Position numbers and translations under genes: made by a program. Source: Rhodothalassium salexigens DSM 2132 (GTDB lineage: Bacteria; Pseudomonadota; Alphaproteobacteria; Sphingomonadales; Rhodothalassiaceae). Taken from it: a stretch of 41,029 nt of DNA. The notes below the pieces were generated by a model. That model did no database searches. It had not been told where the DNA came from and worked only from the letters and a program-made list of their open reading frames with translations. The DNA lies in contig NZ_SLXO01000015.1 of assembly GCF_004341375.1 (NCBI RefSeq), positions 1-41,029 on the forward strand, given 5' to 3'. Position 1 is the stretch's first letter. Every line of letters begins with the position of its first letter. Below are positions 6,830 through 15,499 of this stretch, in pieces.

Positions 6830-8053
6830 TCAGCGCCCGACCGACAGGTCGGCCAGCGACAGGGTGCGCCGCACCGGCTCGGCCCCATCGCCGTCGAGCG
6901 GGTCGAGCGTCAGCGTGACCTGACCGGCCGGCCAGTCCACCGTCACCAGCCCCAATTGGGCGCCGGTCAGCGCCGGCGAGCGGCGCAGCGGCCCGGCCGG
7001 CGGGGCACCGGGGGCGGTGTTTTCGGCCCGCGCCCGAGGGTCGGTCGCCCGGTGGTCGGAAGCTTGGCGCATCGGCCCGATCATCATCTCGACCAGGGGA
7101 TAGCCCAGCGCGCCGTCATGGCCGTAGAACGCGCCGAACCCGGGCCCGGCGGAGACCAGCACCACGCCCTGGGCCCCGCTGGCGCGCAAGCTGTGGGCCA
7201 GGCGCAGGCGCGCGGCCGGCATGGCGGCCCAGCGCGCCCCGGCCAGGTCGCGCGGCAGCACCGGCAGCGTCGAGACCAGCAAGCGCACTTGCGCCGGCTC
7301 GGCCAGCCGCCGGTCGAGCCACGCCCATTGCAGATCGCCCAGCAAGCGCCGCTCGGCGCCCGGGTCGGCCGCCACCCGGCCATCGGCGGCGACCGCCCAG
7401 GGGTCGCGAAACCATTGGGTGTCGAGCATCAGGATCTGCACCCGCCGGCCCGGGGCGCCCAAGGTGGCCGCGTAGAACAGCCCCGGGCGCGCGCGCAGGG
7501 TGTCGTCCGGCAGATGGGCGTGGAAGTCCAGGAACAGGCGCTTGGCCTCGGCGCGGAACGGCAGCGCCCGGCCCAGATCGGCGGCGCCATACTCGCGCCC
7601 GCCCCACATGGCCAGCATGGGCACCTGTGCCACCAGGCGGCGAAAGTCGCGCGTTCGGCCCAGTCGGTCATAGGCTTGCGCCACCGCCGCCACCGGGTCG
7701 TCGCGCCCGCCCGCAGACGGCGGGGAGATCAGGTCGCCGAGGGTCAACACCAGGTCGGGCGCACGGTCGGCCAGGGCGCGCCAATCGATCCGGCCCTGCC
7801 CCGGCCCGCCCGCCGCGACCGCCACGGTCACCCGGTCGGCGCCCGCCCCGGCCCCCGCCCCGGTAGCGGCCTCCGTCGCGGCCGGCTGCGCCCCGGCGGC
7901 GGCGGCACCAACCACCACGCCCCCCATCGCCAGCAGGGTCGCCCGAGCCCAGGCACCGGCCCAGGCCCAAGCTCCGGCAGAGGCCCGGGCCCTTGCCCGA
8001 GCCCGCGCACGGGCGCCGGCCCGGGCCTGTGGGATGTGGTTGGCGGTGGTCAT
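6830..8053 (-). CDS. PhoD-like phosphatase paralogue with lost metal-binding motifs
   Basis: This 407-residue protein aligns along its length with the PhoD-like protein encoded next door at 8101-9213. Shared segments include VQILMLDTQWFRDP versus VQILMLDTRWNRS, and LGLVTVDWPAGQVTL versus FGLITVDWAAGVVSL. The metal-site motifs are gone: GDNVYGD is GDLISPP, WDDHDYG is WGGREYG, and SGDRHAGG is SAGPGFGA. The N-terminal GSC is also absent. It is therefore probably a catalytically inactive paralogue. The N-terminus is an unusual ARARARARASAGAWAWAGA stretch before a signal-like hydrophobic segment ending AAAAGAQ. The ATG at 8053 has GGGGAGGGCC before it. It is the last gene of a three-gene minus-strand block. 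Confidence 0.8.
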   Translation of the reverse strand: MTTANHIPQARAGARARARARARASAGAWAWAGAWARATLLAMGGVVVGAAAAGAQPAATEAATGAGAGAGADRVTVAVAAGGPGQGRIDWRALADRAPDLVLTLGDLISPPSAGGRDDPVAAVAQAYDRLGRTRDFRRLVAQVPMLAMWGGREYGAADLGRALPFRAEAKRLFLDFHAHLPDDTLRARPGLFYAATLGAPGRRVQILMLDTQWFRDPWAVAADGRVAADPGAERRLLGDLQWAWLDRRLAEPAQVRLLVSTLPVLPRDLAGARWAAMPAARLRLAHSLRASGAQGVVLVSAGPGFGAFYGHDGALGYPLVEMMIGPMRQASDHRATDPRARAENTAPGAPPAGPLRRSPALTGAQLGLVTVDWPAGQVTLTLDPLDGDGAEPVRRTLSLADLSVGR

Positions 8054-8100
8054 GGCCCTCCCCTAGGGATCGCCCCGAACGCGCAGCACCGGCGTCGAGC

Positions 8101-9213
8101 CTAGCGCCCGGCGGTCAGATCGGCCAGCGGTACGGTCAGGCCGCGCACCCGGCGGCCATGGCCGGCGTCGTGCAGGTCGAGCGACACGACGCCCGCCGCC
8201 CAATCGACGGTGATCAGGCCGAAATTCTCCGGCCCATAAAGCCGGGTCATCTGGTGCGGCCCGAACTCGTCGTCGGGGTCGGCGGCGCGGCCGCGGTTGA
8301 GCGACGAACTGGTCAACTCATAGAGCGGGTAGGCCGCCGCCCCATCGAGCCGATAGAGCCCGCCGGCGTGGCGGTCGCCCGAGACCAGCACCACATTCTC
8401 GGCCCCGCTTCGATCGATCAGGTCGTAGAGCCGCTGGCGCGCGGCGGGCAGATTGCCCCAGCGCTCGAAATGGTGACCCTCGGCGATCACCTGGATCGAC
8501 GAGGCGATCACCCGCAGGTCGGCCGGGCGCGCCAGTTGCTCGGCCAGCCACGCCTCCTGCTGGGCGCCGAGCACGGTCTTGGCCGGGTCGGGGTCGGCCA
8601 CATAGGCGCCGAGCCGGCCTTCGATCCAGCCCTCGGTGCGGGCGAGCGCGCTGCGATTCCAGCGGGTGTCGAGCATCAGGATCTGCACGCGGTGGGCGCC
8701 GTGTTGGCGCTCGATGGCGTAATAGACGCCGTCGCGGTCGGCCAGCTGCGCGGCCTCGGCGAAGTCGAAGAAGTCGAGGAAGATCTGCTTCGCCTGATCC
8801 TTGAACGGATGGTCGGCGCCGGCGTCGTTGACGCCATAGTCGTGGTCGTCCCAGACCGGATAGACCGGCACCGACCGGCTGAACCGGGCATAGGGCTCGG
8901 ACTGGGCGAAGCGGTCATAGGCCGAGCGCAGCAGGTCGGGCGACGACTGGCGCTCGCCGTCGACCACCCGGTCGCCATAGACATTGTCGCCCAGGAACAA
9001 GAACAGGTCCGGCGCCGTCTCGGCGATCACGTCCCAATAGCCCTGGTCCTGCTCCTGGCCGTTACACGACCCGAGCGCGATCACCAGCGGCGGCTGAGCG
9101 GCGGCGTCGGACAGCGCCTCGGACGCCGGTTGGGCCACGGCCGGCGTGGCGGGAAGGACGAACAGGGCGGACGCCAGGAACGCCCGGATACGAACACGGA
9201 CACGCGACATCAT
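8101..9213 (-). CDS. Secreted alkaline phosphatase D (PhoD)-like metallophosphatase
   Basis: This is a 370-residue exported metallophosphoesterase of the PhoD-like family, which hydrolyses phosphate mono- or diesters outside the cytoplasm. A signal peptide (MMSRVRVRIRAFLASALFVL then PATPAVAQ) precedes the mature protein. Active-site motifs are GSC (48-50), GDNVYGD (75-81), WDDHDYG (121-127) and SGDRHAGG near residue 280. The start is set at ATG 9213 (or the next codon, 9210) because the signal peptide begins there; a longer frame upstream overlaps the glycosyltransferase gene. The ribosome-binding site is weak. The gap to the glycosyltransferase stop is 52 bases, and the degenerate paralogue follows 47 bases downstream, so the three are likely one operon. 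The true substrate is unknown. Confidence 0.9.
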   Translation of the reverse strand: MMSRVRVRIRAFLASALFVLPATPAVAQPASEALSDAAAQPPLVIALGSCNGQEQDQGYWDVIAETAPDLFLFLGDNVYGDRVVDGERQSSPDLLRSAYDRFAQSEPYARFSRSVPVYPVWDDHDYGVNDAGADHPFKDQAKQIFLDFFDFAEAAQLADRDGVYYAIERQHGAHRVQILMLDTRWNRSALARTEGWIEGRLGAYVADPDPAKTVLGAQQEAWLAEQLARPADLRVIASSIQVIAEGHHFERWGNLPAARQRLYDLIDRSGAENVVLVSGDRHAGGLYRLDGAAAYPLYELTSSSLNRGRAADPDDEFGPHQMTRLYGPENFGLITVDWAAGVVSLDLHDAGHGRRVRGLTVPLADLTAGR

Positions 9214-9265
9214 CGTCGAAAAGCCTTTCAAAGCCAAAGCGGGATAGCGGCGAAGACGAGCGCGT

Positions 9266-10933
9266 TCAGGCCACCCCGCCCGAGCGGTCCGGGCCGGCGA
9301 GCCCAAGACGGGCGCAGTCGGCCTCGAACGCGTCGAGGATGCGGGCCACGAACGGTCGGCGGCTGCCATACGCCTCGGCCGCCTCGGCGCCGAGACGGCG
9401 ATAGGTTTCGCGCACCTCGGCGTCGTCGACGAGGCTTCGGCCGGCCGCCGCCATGGCATCATAGTCGGCCAATGGTGGAAGATTTTTGACAGCCACGCCG
9501 GCATCGCCGCGGGCCAGGCTCAAGGCCGGCAGGCCGGCGGCCATGGCGTAGACGATGGCGCTGCCGCCGCCGGCGCGGTCGGGGTTGATATAGCCGTCGC
9601 AGACGCTGAAAAAGCGCATGATATCGCGCTGAAAGCCGACGAAATGGCTGCGCGCGGCAAACTCTGGGTGGGCCGCACACAGCGCCTCATAGGTATTGAA
9701 ATGGCCGGCGAAGGCGATCCGGGCACGCGGGTGCTCGAACAGGCGCCGGGCCATGGCGACGAAGGCGTCGTCGATCTCGAAATGCAGGCGCATGCCGACC
9801 ACCGCGAACACGAACGCCTCCTCGGGCAGGCCATAGTCGGCGCGCAAAGCGCCCTCGGCGCGCGGCAACAGGTCGAAGCCCGGATGCTGGGCGAACAAGA
9901 AGCGCGTATCGATGCCCTCGCGGACCATGCGCGCGCGCTGGTCGTCGCCGGGCTCGTCCCACAGGCTGAAATCGTGCACGTCGGTCAACGGCAGGCCGCC
10001 GGTGGTGGGATACATCATCAGATAGGTGTGCTCGGCCAACACCTCGGCCACCAGGTTGCGGCCGCCGAGCGACAGGATCATCTCGGGCTGGTAGTCGAAC
10101 AATTGACCAAGACAGGCGCGCACCGCCCCGGCGTCGAAGCGGTTGCCGGGCGGCTGGAAGAAATCATACGCCCGGCCCTCGAAGCTGACGGTGGTGCGGC
10201 CGCTGATCTGGCCCAACACATTGGCGCGGAACAGCGGCACGATGCAGCCGGCCGGGGCGTCGAAATATTCCTTGGTGCACAGGATCAACACCTGCTTGCC
10301 GAAATCGTCGGCCAGCGTGCGCGCGAAGCTGAGCGCGCTGCGGGTCGGCGCGTGGCTGGGGTCGATGAACTGCTGGGTCATCACCACCACCCGGCCGGTC
10401 CGGGCGCGCGGCCACGCGCGCGGCGCGAACTCGGCGTCATAGAGGCCGGCGATGCGGCGCACCACGCGCGCGAACAGGGCGCGCAGATGGTCGCGGTCGA
10501 CCGCCTGGGTGACCAGATCGCGCGGCAGATTGGTGCTGCCGAAGAACAGCCGGGCAAGCGCATTGAGCGTGCCCACCTCCTCGGCCAGGGTCAGGTCGGC
10601 GAGCAACGCCGCCTCGACCGCGCGGCGCAGGTCGGCCGGGTCGCGCCCGCGCAGACACAACAGAGAATTGGCCAGCGCGCGCAGGAACGGCACGCGCACC
10701 CGGCGCCCCTGGGCCAGGATCGCGCTCAACTGCTCCACCTGCTCCGAGGTCTGGTCGCCAAGGGCGGTGAACGCCCCGGCCAGGGTATCGGCGCCGTCGG
10801 TCAGCGCATACCGGTTTTCCGGGCTCGCCGGCGTCTGGCCCGCGATCAGTTGCTGAAGAAACGGGGTCACGGACGACACAGGGGCCAAGCCTTTCTCTGG
10901 ATCGGGCGTCGGGGTACCCGGTGACGCTGACAA
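9266..10933 (-). CDS. GT-B-fold glycosyltransferase with helical N-terminal domain
   Basis: The protein has up to 555 residues. About 160 helical N-terminal residues precede a GT-B-like catalytic half. A Rossmann segment begins GRVVVMTQQFIDPSHAPTRS. A donor-side domain contains AFVFAVVGMRLHFEIDDAFV, HFVGFQRDIMRFFSVCDGYI and NPDRAGGGSAIVYAMAAGLP, the last typical of the nucleotide-sugar-binding EX7E-like region of GT4-type enzymes. The acceptor is unknown; the flagellin cluster 5 kb away and the nonulosonate genes at 18606-20617 make flagellin or surface polysaccharide possible. The start is uncertain: TTG at 10933 has no ribosome-binding site, and GTG at 10879 (VSSVTPFLQQ), with AAGG upstream, is the better biological choice. 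It is the first gene of a block with the two PhoD-like proteins. Confidence 0.75.
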   Translation of the reverse strand: MSASPGTPTPDPEKGLAPVSSVTPFLQQLIAGQTPASPENRYALTDGADTLAGAFTALGDQTSEQVEQLSAILAQGRRVRVPFLRALANSLLCLRGRDPADLRRAVEAALLADLTLAEEVGTLNALARLFFGSTNLPRDLVTQAVDRDHLRALFARVVRRIAGLYDAEFAPRAWPRARTGRVVVMTQQFIDPSHAPTRSALSFARTLADDFGKQVLILCTKEYFDAPAGCIVPLFRANVLGQISGRTTVSFEGRAYDFFQPPGNRFDAGAVRACLGQLFDYQPEMILSLGGRNLVAEVLAEHTYLMMYPTTGGLPLTDVHDFSLWDEPGDDQRARMVREGIDTRFLFAQHPGFDLLPRAEGALRADYGLPEEAFVFAVVGMRLHFEIDDAFVAMARRLFEHPRARIAFAGHFNTYEALCAAHPEFAARSHFVGFQRDIMRFFSVCDGYINPDRAGGGSAIVYAMAAGLPALSLARGDAGVAVKNLPPLADYDAMAAAGRSLVDDAEVRETYRRLGAEAAEAYGSRRPFVARILDAFEADCARLGLAGPDRSGGVA

Positions 10934-10971
10934 GTCAAGGTTAACGCAACCCTAAGGCGATCCAAAGCCGT

Positions 10972-10999
10972 TTGACACGGTGGCCAAGGCGCCTAGGCT
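10972..10999 (+). promoter_or_regulatory. Sigma-70-type promoter of the VWA gene
   Basis: TTGACA (10972-10977) is separated by 16 bases from TAGGCT (10994-10999). Transcription would start near 11006, about 22 bases before the start codon at 11029. This rules out the upstream in-frame TTG as a start. Confidence 0.65.
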
Positions 11000-11028
11000 G
11001 GGGCGGCCAGAAACACGGGAGGATGGCG

Positions 11029-12204
11029 GTGCTGATCGGGTTCGTCGACACGCTGCGCCGGCACGGATTGCCGGTGTCGCTGAAGGAATATCTGACGCTG
11101 TTGGAGGCGCTGAACGCCGGCTGCGCCGAATTGTCGGTGGATCGCTTCTATTATCTGGCGCGCACCATCCTGGTGACCGACGAATCCCAACTGGACAAGT
11201 TCGACCGCCTGTTCGGCCATCACTTCTCGGGGCTGGAGCTGGGCGCGGACGCCGATGGCGCCGAGATCCCCGAGGATTGGCTGAAGAAACTGGCCGAATT
11301 GCACCTGAGCCAAGAGGAGATGGACAAGATCGCCGCGCTCGGCTCGTGGGAAGAGATCATGGAGACGCTGAAGCAGCGGCTCGAAGAGCAGCGCGAGCGC
11401 CACCAGGGCGGCAACAAGTGGATCGGCACCGCCGGCACCTCGCCCTATGGCGCCTATGGCTACAACCCCGAGGGCGTGCGCATCGGCCAGAAGGAAAGCC
11501 GGCACCGCCGCGCGATCAAGGTGTGGGACCAGCGCGAGTTCCGAAATCTCGACGGCGACGTGGCGCTCGGCACTCGCAACATCAAGGTGGCACTGCGCCG
11601 GTTGCGCCAGTTCGCGCGCGACGGCGAGGCCAACGAATTGGACCTGGACGGCACCATCCGCTCGACCGCGCACCAGGGCTTTCTGGATATCAAGATGCGC
11701 CCCGAACGGCACAACGCCGTCAAGGTGCTATTGTTCTTCGACGTCGGCGGGTCGATGGACGACCATATCCAGGTCTGCGAGGAATTGTTTTCGGCCGCGC
11801 GCGCCGAGTTCAAGCATATGGAGTTCTTTTACTTCCATAACTGCTTGTACGAAAGCGTCTGGCAAGACAATAGCCGGCGCCATAGCGAGCGGATCCCGAC
11901 GCTCGACGTGCTGCACACCTACCCCGCCGACTATAAGGTGATCATCGTCGGCGACGCGTCCATGAGCCCCTATGAGATCGTCTATCCCGGCGGCTCGGTG
12001 GAGCATTGGAACGAGGAGCCGGGCGAGGCGTGGCTGCGCCGCCTGCTCGGCGTCTATCACAAGGCGGTGTGGCTGAACCCGGTGCCCGAACGGCACTGGC
12101 CCTATGGCCAGTCGATCCAGATGATCCGCCAGATCATGGACGACCGCATGTACCCCATGACCCTCGACGGGCTCGACGCCGCCATGCGCGCGGTCGGCCG
12201 GTAA
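11029..12204 (+). CDS. CoxE-type VWA domain protein, MoxR partner
   Basis: The 391-residue protein belongs to the CoxE-like VWA family, which works with MoxR ATPases in assembling metalloenzymes or other complexes. The N-terminal part (FVDTLRRHGLPVSLKEYLTL) is the family's helical region. A VWA domain starts near residue 230 with VKVLLFFDVGGSMDDH. The MIDAS motif is DxGGS (D238, S242) rather than DxSxS. The C-terminal part has ADYKVIIVGDASMSPYEIVY. GTG at 11029 is preferred because GGAGG lies 6 bases before it; an ATG two codons earlier (11023) touches the GGAGG directly. It pairs functionally with the MoxR gene at 5935-6783, from which it is separated by opposite-strand genes. Confidence 0.9.
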   Translation: MLIGFVDTLRRHGLPVSLKEYLTLLEALNAGCAELSVDRFYYLARTILVTDESQLDKFDRLFGHHFSGLELGADADGAEIPEDWLKKLAELHLSQEEMDKIAALGSWEEIMETLKQRLEEQRERHQGGNKWIGTAGTSPYGAYGYNPEGVRIGQKESRHRRAIKVWDQREFRNLDGDVALGTRNIKVALRRLRQFARDGEANELDLDGTIRSTAHQGFLDIKMRPERHNAVKVLLFFDVGGSMDDHIQVCEELFSAARAEFKHMEFFYFHNCLYESVWQDNSRRHSERIPTLDVLHTYPADYKVIIVGDASMSPYEIVYPGGSVEHWNEEPGEAWLRRLLGVYHKAVWLNPVPERHWPYGQSIQMIRQIMDDRMYPMTLDGLDAAMRAVGR

Positions 12205-12241
12205 CGCCAGCCGACCGCGGCGCCGTCAGGTCTCAGCGCCT

Positions 12242-15034
12242 CTAGCGCTCGTCGCCCGGCGCGGTGTCGGTGTCGTCGCCGGCGCCGTCGGGCGTCGCCC
12301 CGTCGGACGTCGCCCCGTCGGACAGCGTGGCGTCGTCGGCCGGCTGGTCGGGCGTTTCGGCCTCGTCCTCGTCGCCATTGCCGTCCACATCGTCGATCTT
12401 GGCGGCGCTGACCACGCGTTCGTCGTCGCCGACGCGGAACACCCGCACGCCCAGGGTGGCGCGTCCGGCGATGCGGATCTCGTCGACGCCGGTGCGGATC
12501 ACCTGGCCCTGGTCGGTCATCAGCATGATCTGGCTGCCGTCATGGACCGGACCCACGGCCACCACCGGGCCGATGCGCTGGCGCTTGGTCTCGTCGCTGT
12601 CCACGTTCCACAGCCCCTGACCGCCGCGCCCGGTGCGGCGATATTCGAACGCGCTGGTGCGCTTGCCGAAGCCCTGGCCGGTGAGCGTCAGGATGAATTG
12701 TTCGCGCGCCGCCAGTTCGGCCATGCGCTCGGGCGACAGCTCGGGCTCGGCGTCGCTCTGCTTCCACGGCGCGGCGCGCAGATACTGGTCGCGTTCCTCG
12801 CGCGGCAGGTCGCCATGGCTGTCCAGGATCGACAGGGTGATCACCTCGTCGCCCTCGGCAAGGCGCATGCCGCGCACGCCGGTGGACGTGCGGCCCTTGA
12901 ACACGCGCACCTCTTCCACGGGGAAGCGGATGCACTTGCCCTGCGCGGTGGCCAACAACACGTCCTGGTCGGGGGTGGTCATCATCACGCCCACCAGCCG
13001 GTCGTCGGTGCCGTCCTCGAAGCGGATGGCGATCTTGCCGTTGGACGGCACATTGGCGAAGTCGCTCATCAGGTTGCGCCGCACATTGCCGCGTGCGGTG
13101 GCGAACATGACGTTGAGCGTCTCCCACTCGGCCTCGTCCTGGGGCAGCGCCAGCACGGTGGTGACGATCTCGCCCTTGTCGAGCGGCAGCAGATTGACCA
13201 GCGCCTTGCCGCGCGCCTGCGGCGTGCTGAGCGGCAGACGCCACACCTTGAGCCGATAGACGCGCCCCAGATCGGTGAAGAACAGCAAGGGCTGGTGGGT
13301 GTTGGCGACGAACAGGGTGGTGACGAAATCCTCGTCCTTGGTCGCCATGCCCGACCGGCCGCGCCCGCCGCGCTTCTGGGCGCGGTAGGTGGACAGCGGC
13401 ACGCGCTTGATATAGCCCGCATGGGTGACGGTGACGACCATATCCTCTTGCTGGATCAGGTCTTCTTCGTCGAAGTCGCCGCCGGCGACCAGGTCGATCT
13501 CGGTCCGGCGCGGGGTCGCGAATTCGTCGCGCACCGCCACCATCTCGGCGCGCAGAACCTCGTAGAGCTTGGCGCGGCTGCGCAGGATTTCCAGATACTC
13601 GCGGATGCGCCCGGCGAGTTCTTCCAATTCCTTGCCGATCTCGTCGCGGCCCAGGGCGGTCAGCCGGTGCAGGCGCAGCTCCAGGATCGCGCGCACCTGG
13701 GTCTCGCTCAGCCGGTAGGTGGCCGGCGCCGGCGCATCCTCGGCGATCTCGCCGGTCAGGCGCAGATAGGGCACGATCTCGGCGGCGTCCCAGTCGCGCG
13801 CCATCAAGGTCGCGCGCGCCTCGGCCGGGCTCGACGAGCCGCGGATGGTCGCCACCACCTCGTCGATATTGGCCACTGCGGTGACCAGGCCGACCATCAC
13901 ATGCGCCCGGTCGCGCGCCTTGCCGAGTTCGAACTTGGTGCGCCGGGTGATTACCTCCTCGCGGAAGCTCACGAACGCCTTCAAGACGTCGCGCAACGAC
14001 ATCTGCTCGGGCCGGCCGCCATTGAGCGCCAGCATGTTGATGCCGAAGCTGGTCTGCACCGGCGTGAACCGATAGAGCTGGTTCAACACCACGTCGACCA
14101 TGGCCTCGCGCTTGAGCTCGATCACCACGCGCACGCCGTCGCGGTCGGATTCGTCGCGCAGGTCGGCGATGCCCTCGATCTTCTTGAGCTTCACCTGTTC
14201 GGCGATCTTCTCGACCATCGCCGCCTTGTTGACCTGATAGGGCACCTCGGTGATGACGATGGCCTCGCGGCCCGACCGCACGGTCTCGGTGTGCGACTTG
14301 GAGCGCAGGGTGATCGAGCCGCGGCCGGTCTCATAGGCCTGGGCGATGCCCGACGCGCCCAGGATCACCGCGCCGGTGGGGAAGTCCGGCCCCTTGACAT
14401 ACTCCATCAGGTCGCGATTGGTCAGCGCCGGGTCGTCGATCAGCGCCAGGGTGGCGTCGACCACCTCGCCCAGATTGTGCGGCGGGATATTGGTCGCCAT
14501 GCCGACCGCGATGCCGCCGGCGCCATTGACCAGCAGATTGGGGAAGCGCGCCGGCAACACCGTGGGCTCGCGCTCGGCGCCGTCGTAATTGTCCTGATAA
14601 TCGACCGTGTTCTTGTCGATGTCGGTCAGGATGGCGGTGGACACCTTGGCCAGCCGGGCTTCGGTGTAGCGCATGGCCGCCGGGCTGTCGCCGTCCATGC
14701 TGCCGAAATTGCCCTGGCCGTCGATCACCGGCAGGCGCATGGAGAAATCCTGCGCCATGCGCACCAGCGCGTCGTAGATCGAACTGTCGCCGTGCGGGTG
14801 ATATTTACCCATCACGTCACCGACGATCCGCGCCGACTTGCGGTACGGCTTGTCGTGGGTATAGCCGTTTTCGTTCATCGAATAGAGGATGCGCCGGTGC
14901 ACCGGCTTCAGGCCGTCGCGCACGTCGGGCAGCGCCCGGCTGACGATCACGCTCATGGCGTAATCGAGGTAGGACGCCTGCATCTCGTCTTCGATGTCGA
15001 TCGGGCGAATGTCTTGATCGTCGGGCGGTGTCAT
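12242..15034 (-). CDS. gyrA: DNA gyrase subunit A
   Basis: The 930-residue protein is the A subunit of gyrase, which breaks and rejoins DNA to introduce negative supercoils with GyrB. The catalytic tyrosine is Y123 in AAMRYTE. The quinolone-determining region reads [17 protein letters not shown], with S84 and D88 at the positions of E. coli S83 and D87, so it has the sensitive-type residues. The GyrA box is QKRGGRG, ahead of the C-terminal beta-pinwheel (for example [17 protein letters not shown]). The last 50 or so residues are an acidic tail rich in Asp, with a short tandem repeat. The ATG at 15034 ([18 protein letters not shown]) lacks a strong ribosome-binding site. The gene is single, convergent with the VWA gene 37 bases away. 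Confidence 0.98.
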   Translation of the reverse strand: MTPPDDQDIRPIDIEDEMQASYLDYAMSVIVSRALPDVRDGLKPVHRRILYSMNENGYTHDKPYRKSARIVGDVMGKYHPHGDSSIYDALVRMAQDFSMRLPVIDGQGNFGSMDGDSPAAMRYTEARLAKVSTAILTDIDKNTVDYQDNYDGAEREPTVLPARFPNLLVNGAGGIAVGMATNIPPHNLGEVVDATLALIDDPALTNRDLMEYVKGPDFPTGAVILGASGIAQAYETGRGSITLRSKSHTETVRSGREAIVITEVPYQVNKAAMVEKIAEQVKLKKIEGIADLRDESDRDGVRVVIELKREAMVDVVLNQLYRFTPVQTSFGINMLALNGGRPEQMSLRDVLKAFVSFREEVITRRTKFELGKARDRAHVMVGLVTAVANIDEVVATIRGSSSPAEARATLMARDWDAAEIVPYLRLTGEIAEDAPAPATYRLSETQVRAILELRLHRLTALGRDEIGKELEELAGRIREYLEILRSRAKLYEVLRAEMVAVRDEFATPRRTEIDLVAGGDFDEEDLIQQEDMVVTVTHAGYIKRVPLSTYRAQKRGGRGRSGMATKDEDFVTTLFVANTHQPLLFFTDLGRVYRLKVWRLPLSTPQARGKALVNLLPLDKGEIVTTVLALPQDEAEWETLNVMFATARGNVRRNLMSDFANVPSNGKIAIRFEDGTDDRLVGVMMTTPDQDVLLATAQGKCIRFPVEEVRVFKGRTSTGVRGMRLAEGDEVITLSILDSHGDLPREERDQYLRAAPWKQSDAEPELSPERMAELAAREQFILTLTGQGFGKRTSAFEYRRTGRGGQGLWNVDSDETKRQRIGPVVAVGPVHDGSQIMLMTDQGQVIRTGVDEIRIAGRATLGVRVFRVGDDERVVSAAKIDDVDGNGDEDEAETPDQPADDATLSDGATSDGATPDGAGDDTDTAPGDER
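12282..12326. repeat. Three 15-bp tandem repeats in the gyrA tail
   Basis: The units are GCGCCGTCGGGCGTC, GCCCCGTCGGACGTC and GCCCCGTCGGACAGC. On the minus strand they encode a SDGAT/PDGA pentapeptide repeat in the acidic C-terminal tail of GyrA. Slippage here would change tail length in steps of five residues. Confidence 0.7.
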
Positions 15035-15499
15035 GAAGAATCTTTATTTTGTGGCTATGGACGACCGGCGGTGGCGCTCGACGCGCGGCGAAGGCTCAGG
15101 GCCGAGCGCTTGGCGGGTGAGCGGTGGGCGCGCCGCCCGGCGTTCCGGGACGGACCACCGGCTCCGCGCCGGCGAAAAAGCGGTCGAAATCGGTCACTTG
15201 AGAATCCCAAGACAGGGGCCGATGAGGCGTCCGCCGGCCGTCCGCAGGGTCGCGCGGCATCGGCCTGGCGCGCCGGGCGCCGGTTCAACCCCTGAATAGC
15301 AACCCACCCCCGGCTCGGCAAGCACGCTGTCCCCGGGCGCTGCGCCCCTGGCCCGAACCCAGGGCGGGCCTTATGTCACGCGGCCCGGTGCCCCCCCGGT
15401 GACAGCCCGGCCGCCCGTGACGGATCGGCCCCTGTGACAGACCGGCCCGGATCGTGTACCCTGGCGTCCCTACCGCAGAGAAACCAAGGAGCCGCCGCC
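15035..15499. other. Divergent intergenic region between gyrA and trhA
   Basis: No gene or RNA is supported in these 465 bases. The right half holds the trhA promoter (15434-15462) and repeated GTGACAG/GTGACGG strings around 15400-15440. I could not identify a convincing gyrA promoter on the minus strand. Confidence 0.5.
15434..15462 (+). promoter_or_regulatory. Sigma-70-type promoter of the TrhA gene
   Basis: GTGACA (15434-15439) and TACCCT (15457-15462) are 17 bases apart. Transcription would begin near 15469, about 30 bases before the ATG at 15500. Confidence 0.5.

Noticed and set aside
12542-15295. Long plus-strand open frame opposite gyrA
   Set aside because: It has the same low-complexity His/Gln/Arg-rich composition and lies antisense to an unmistakable gyrA.
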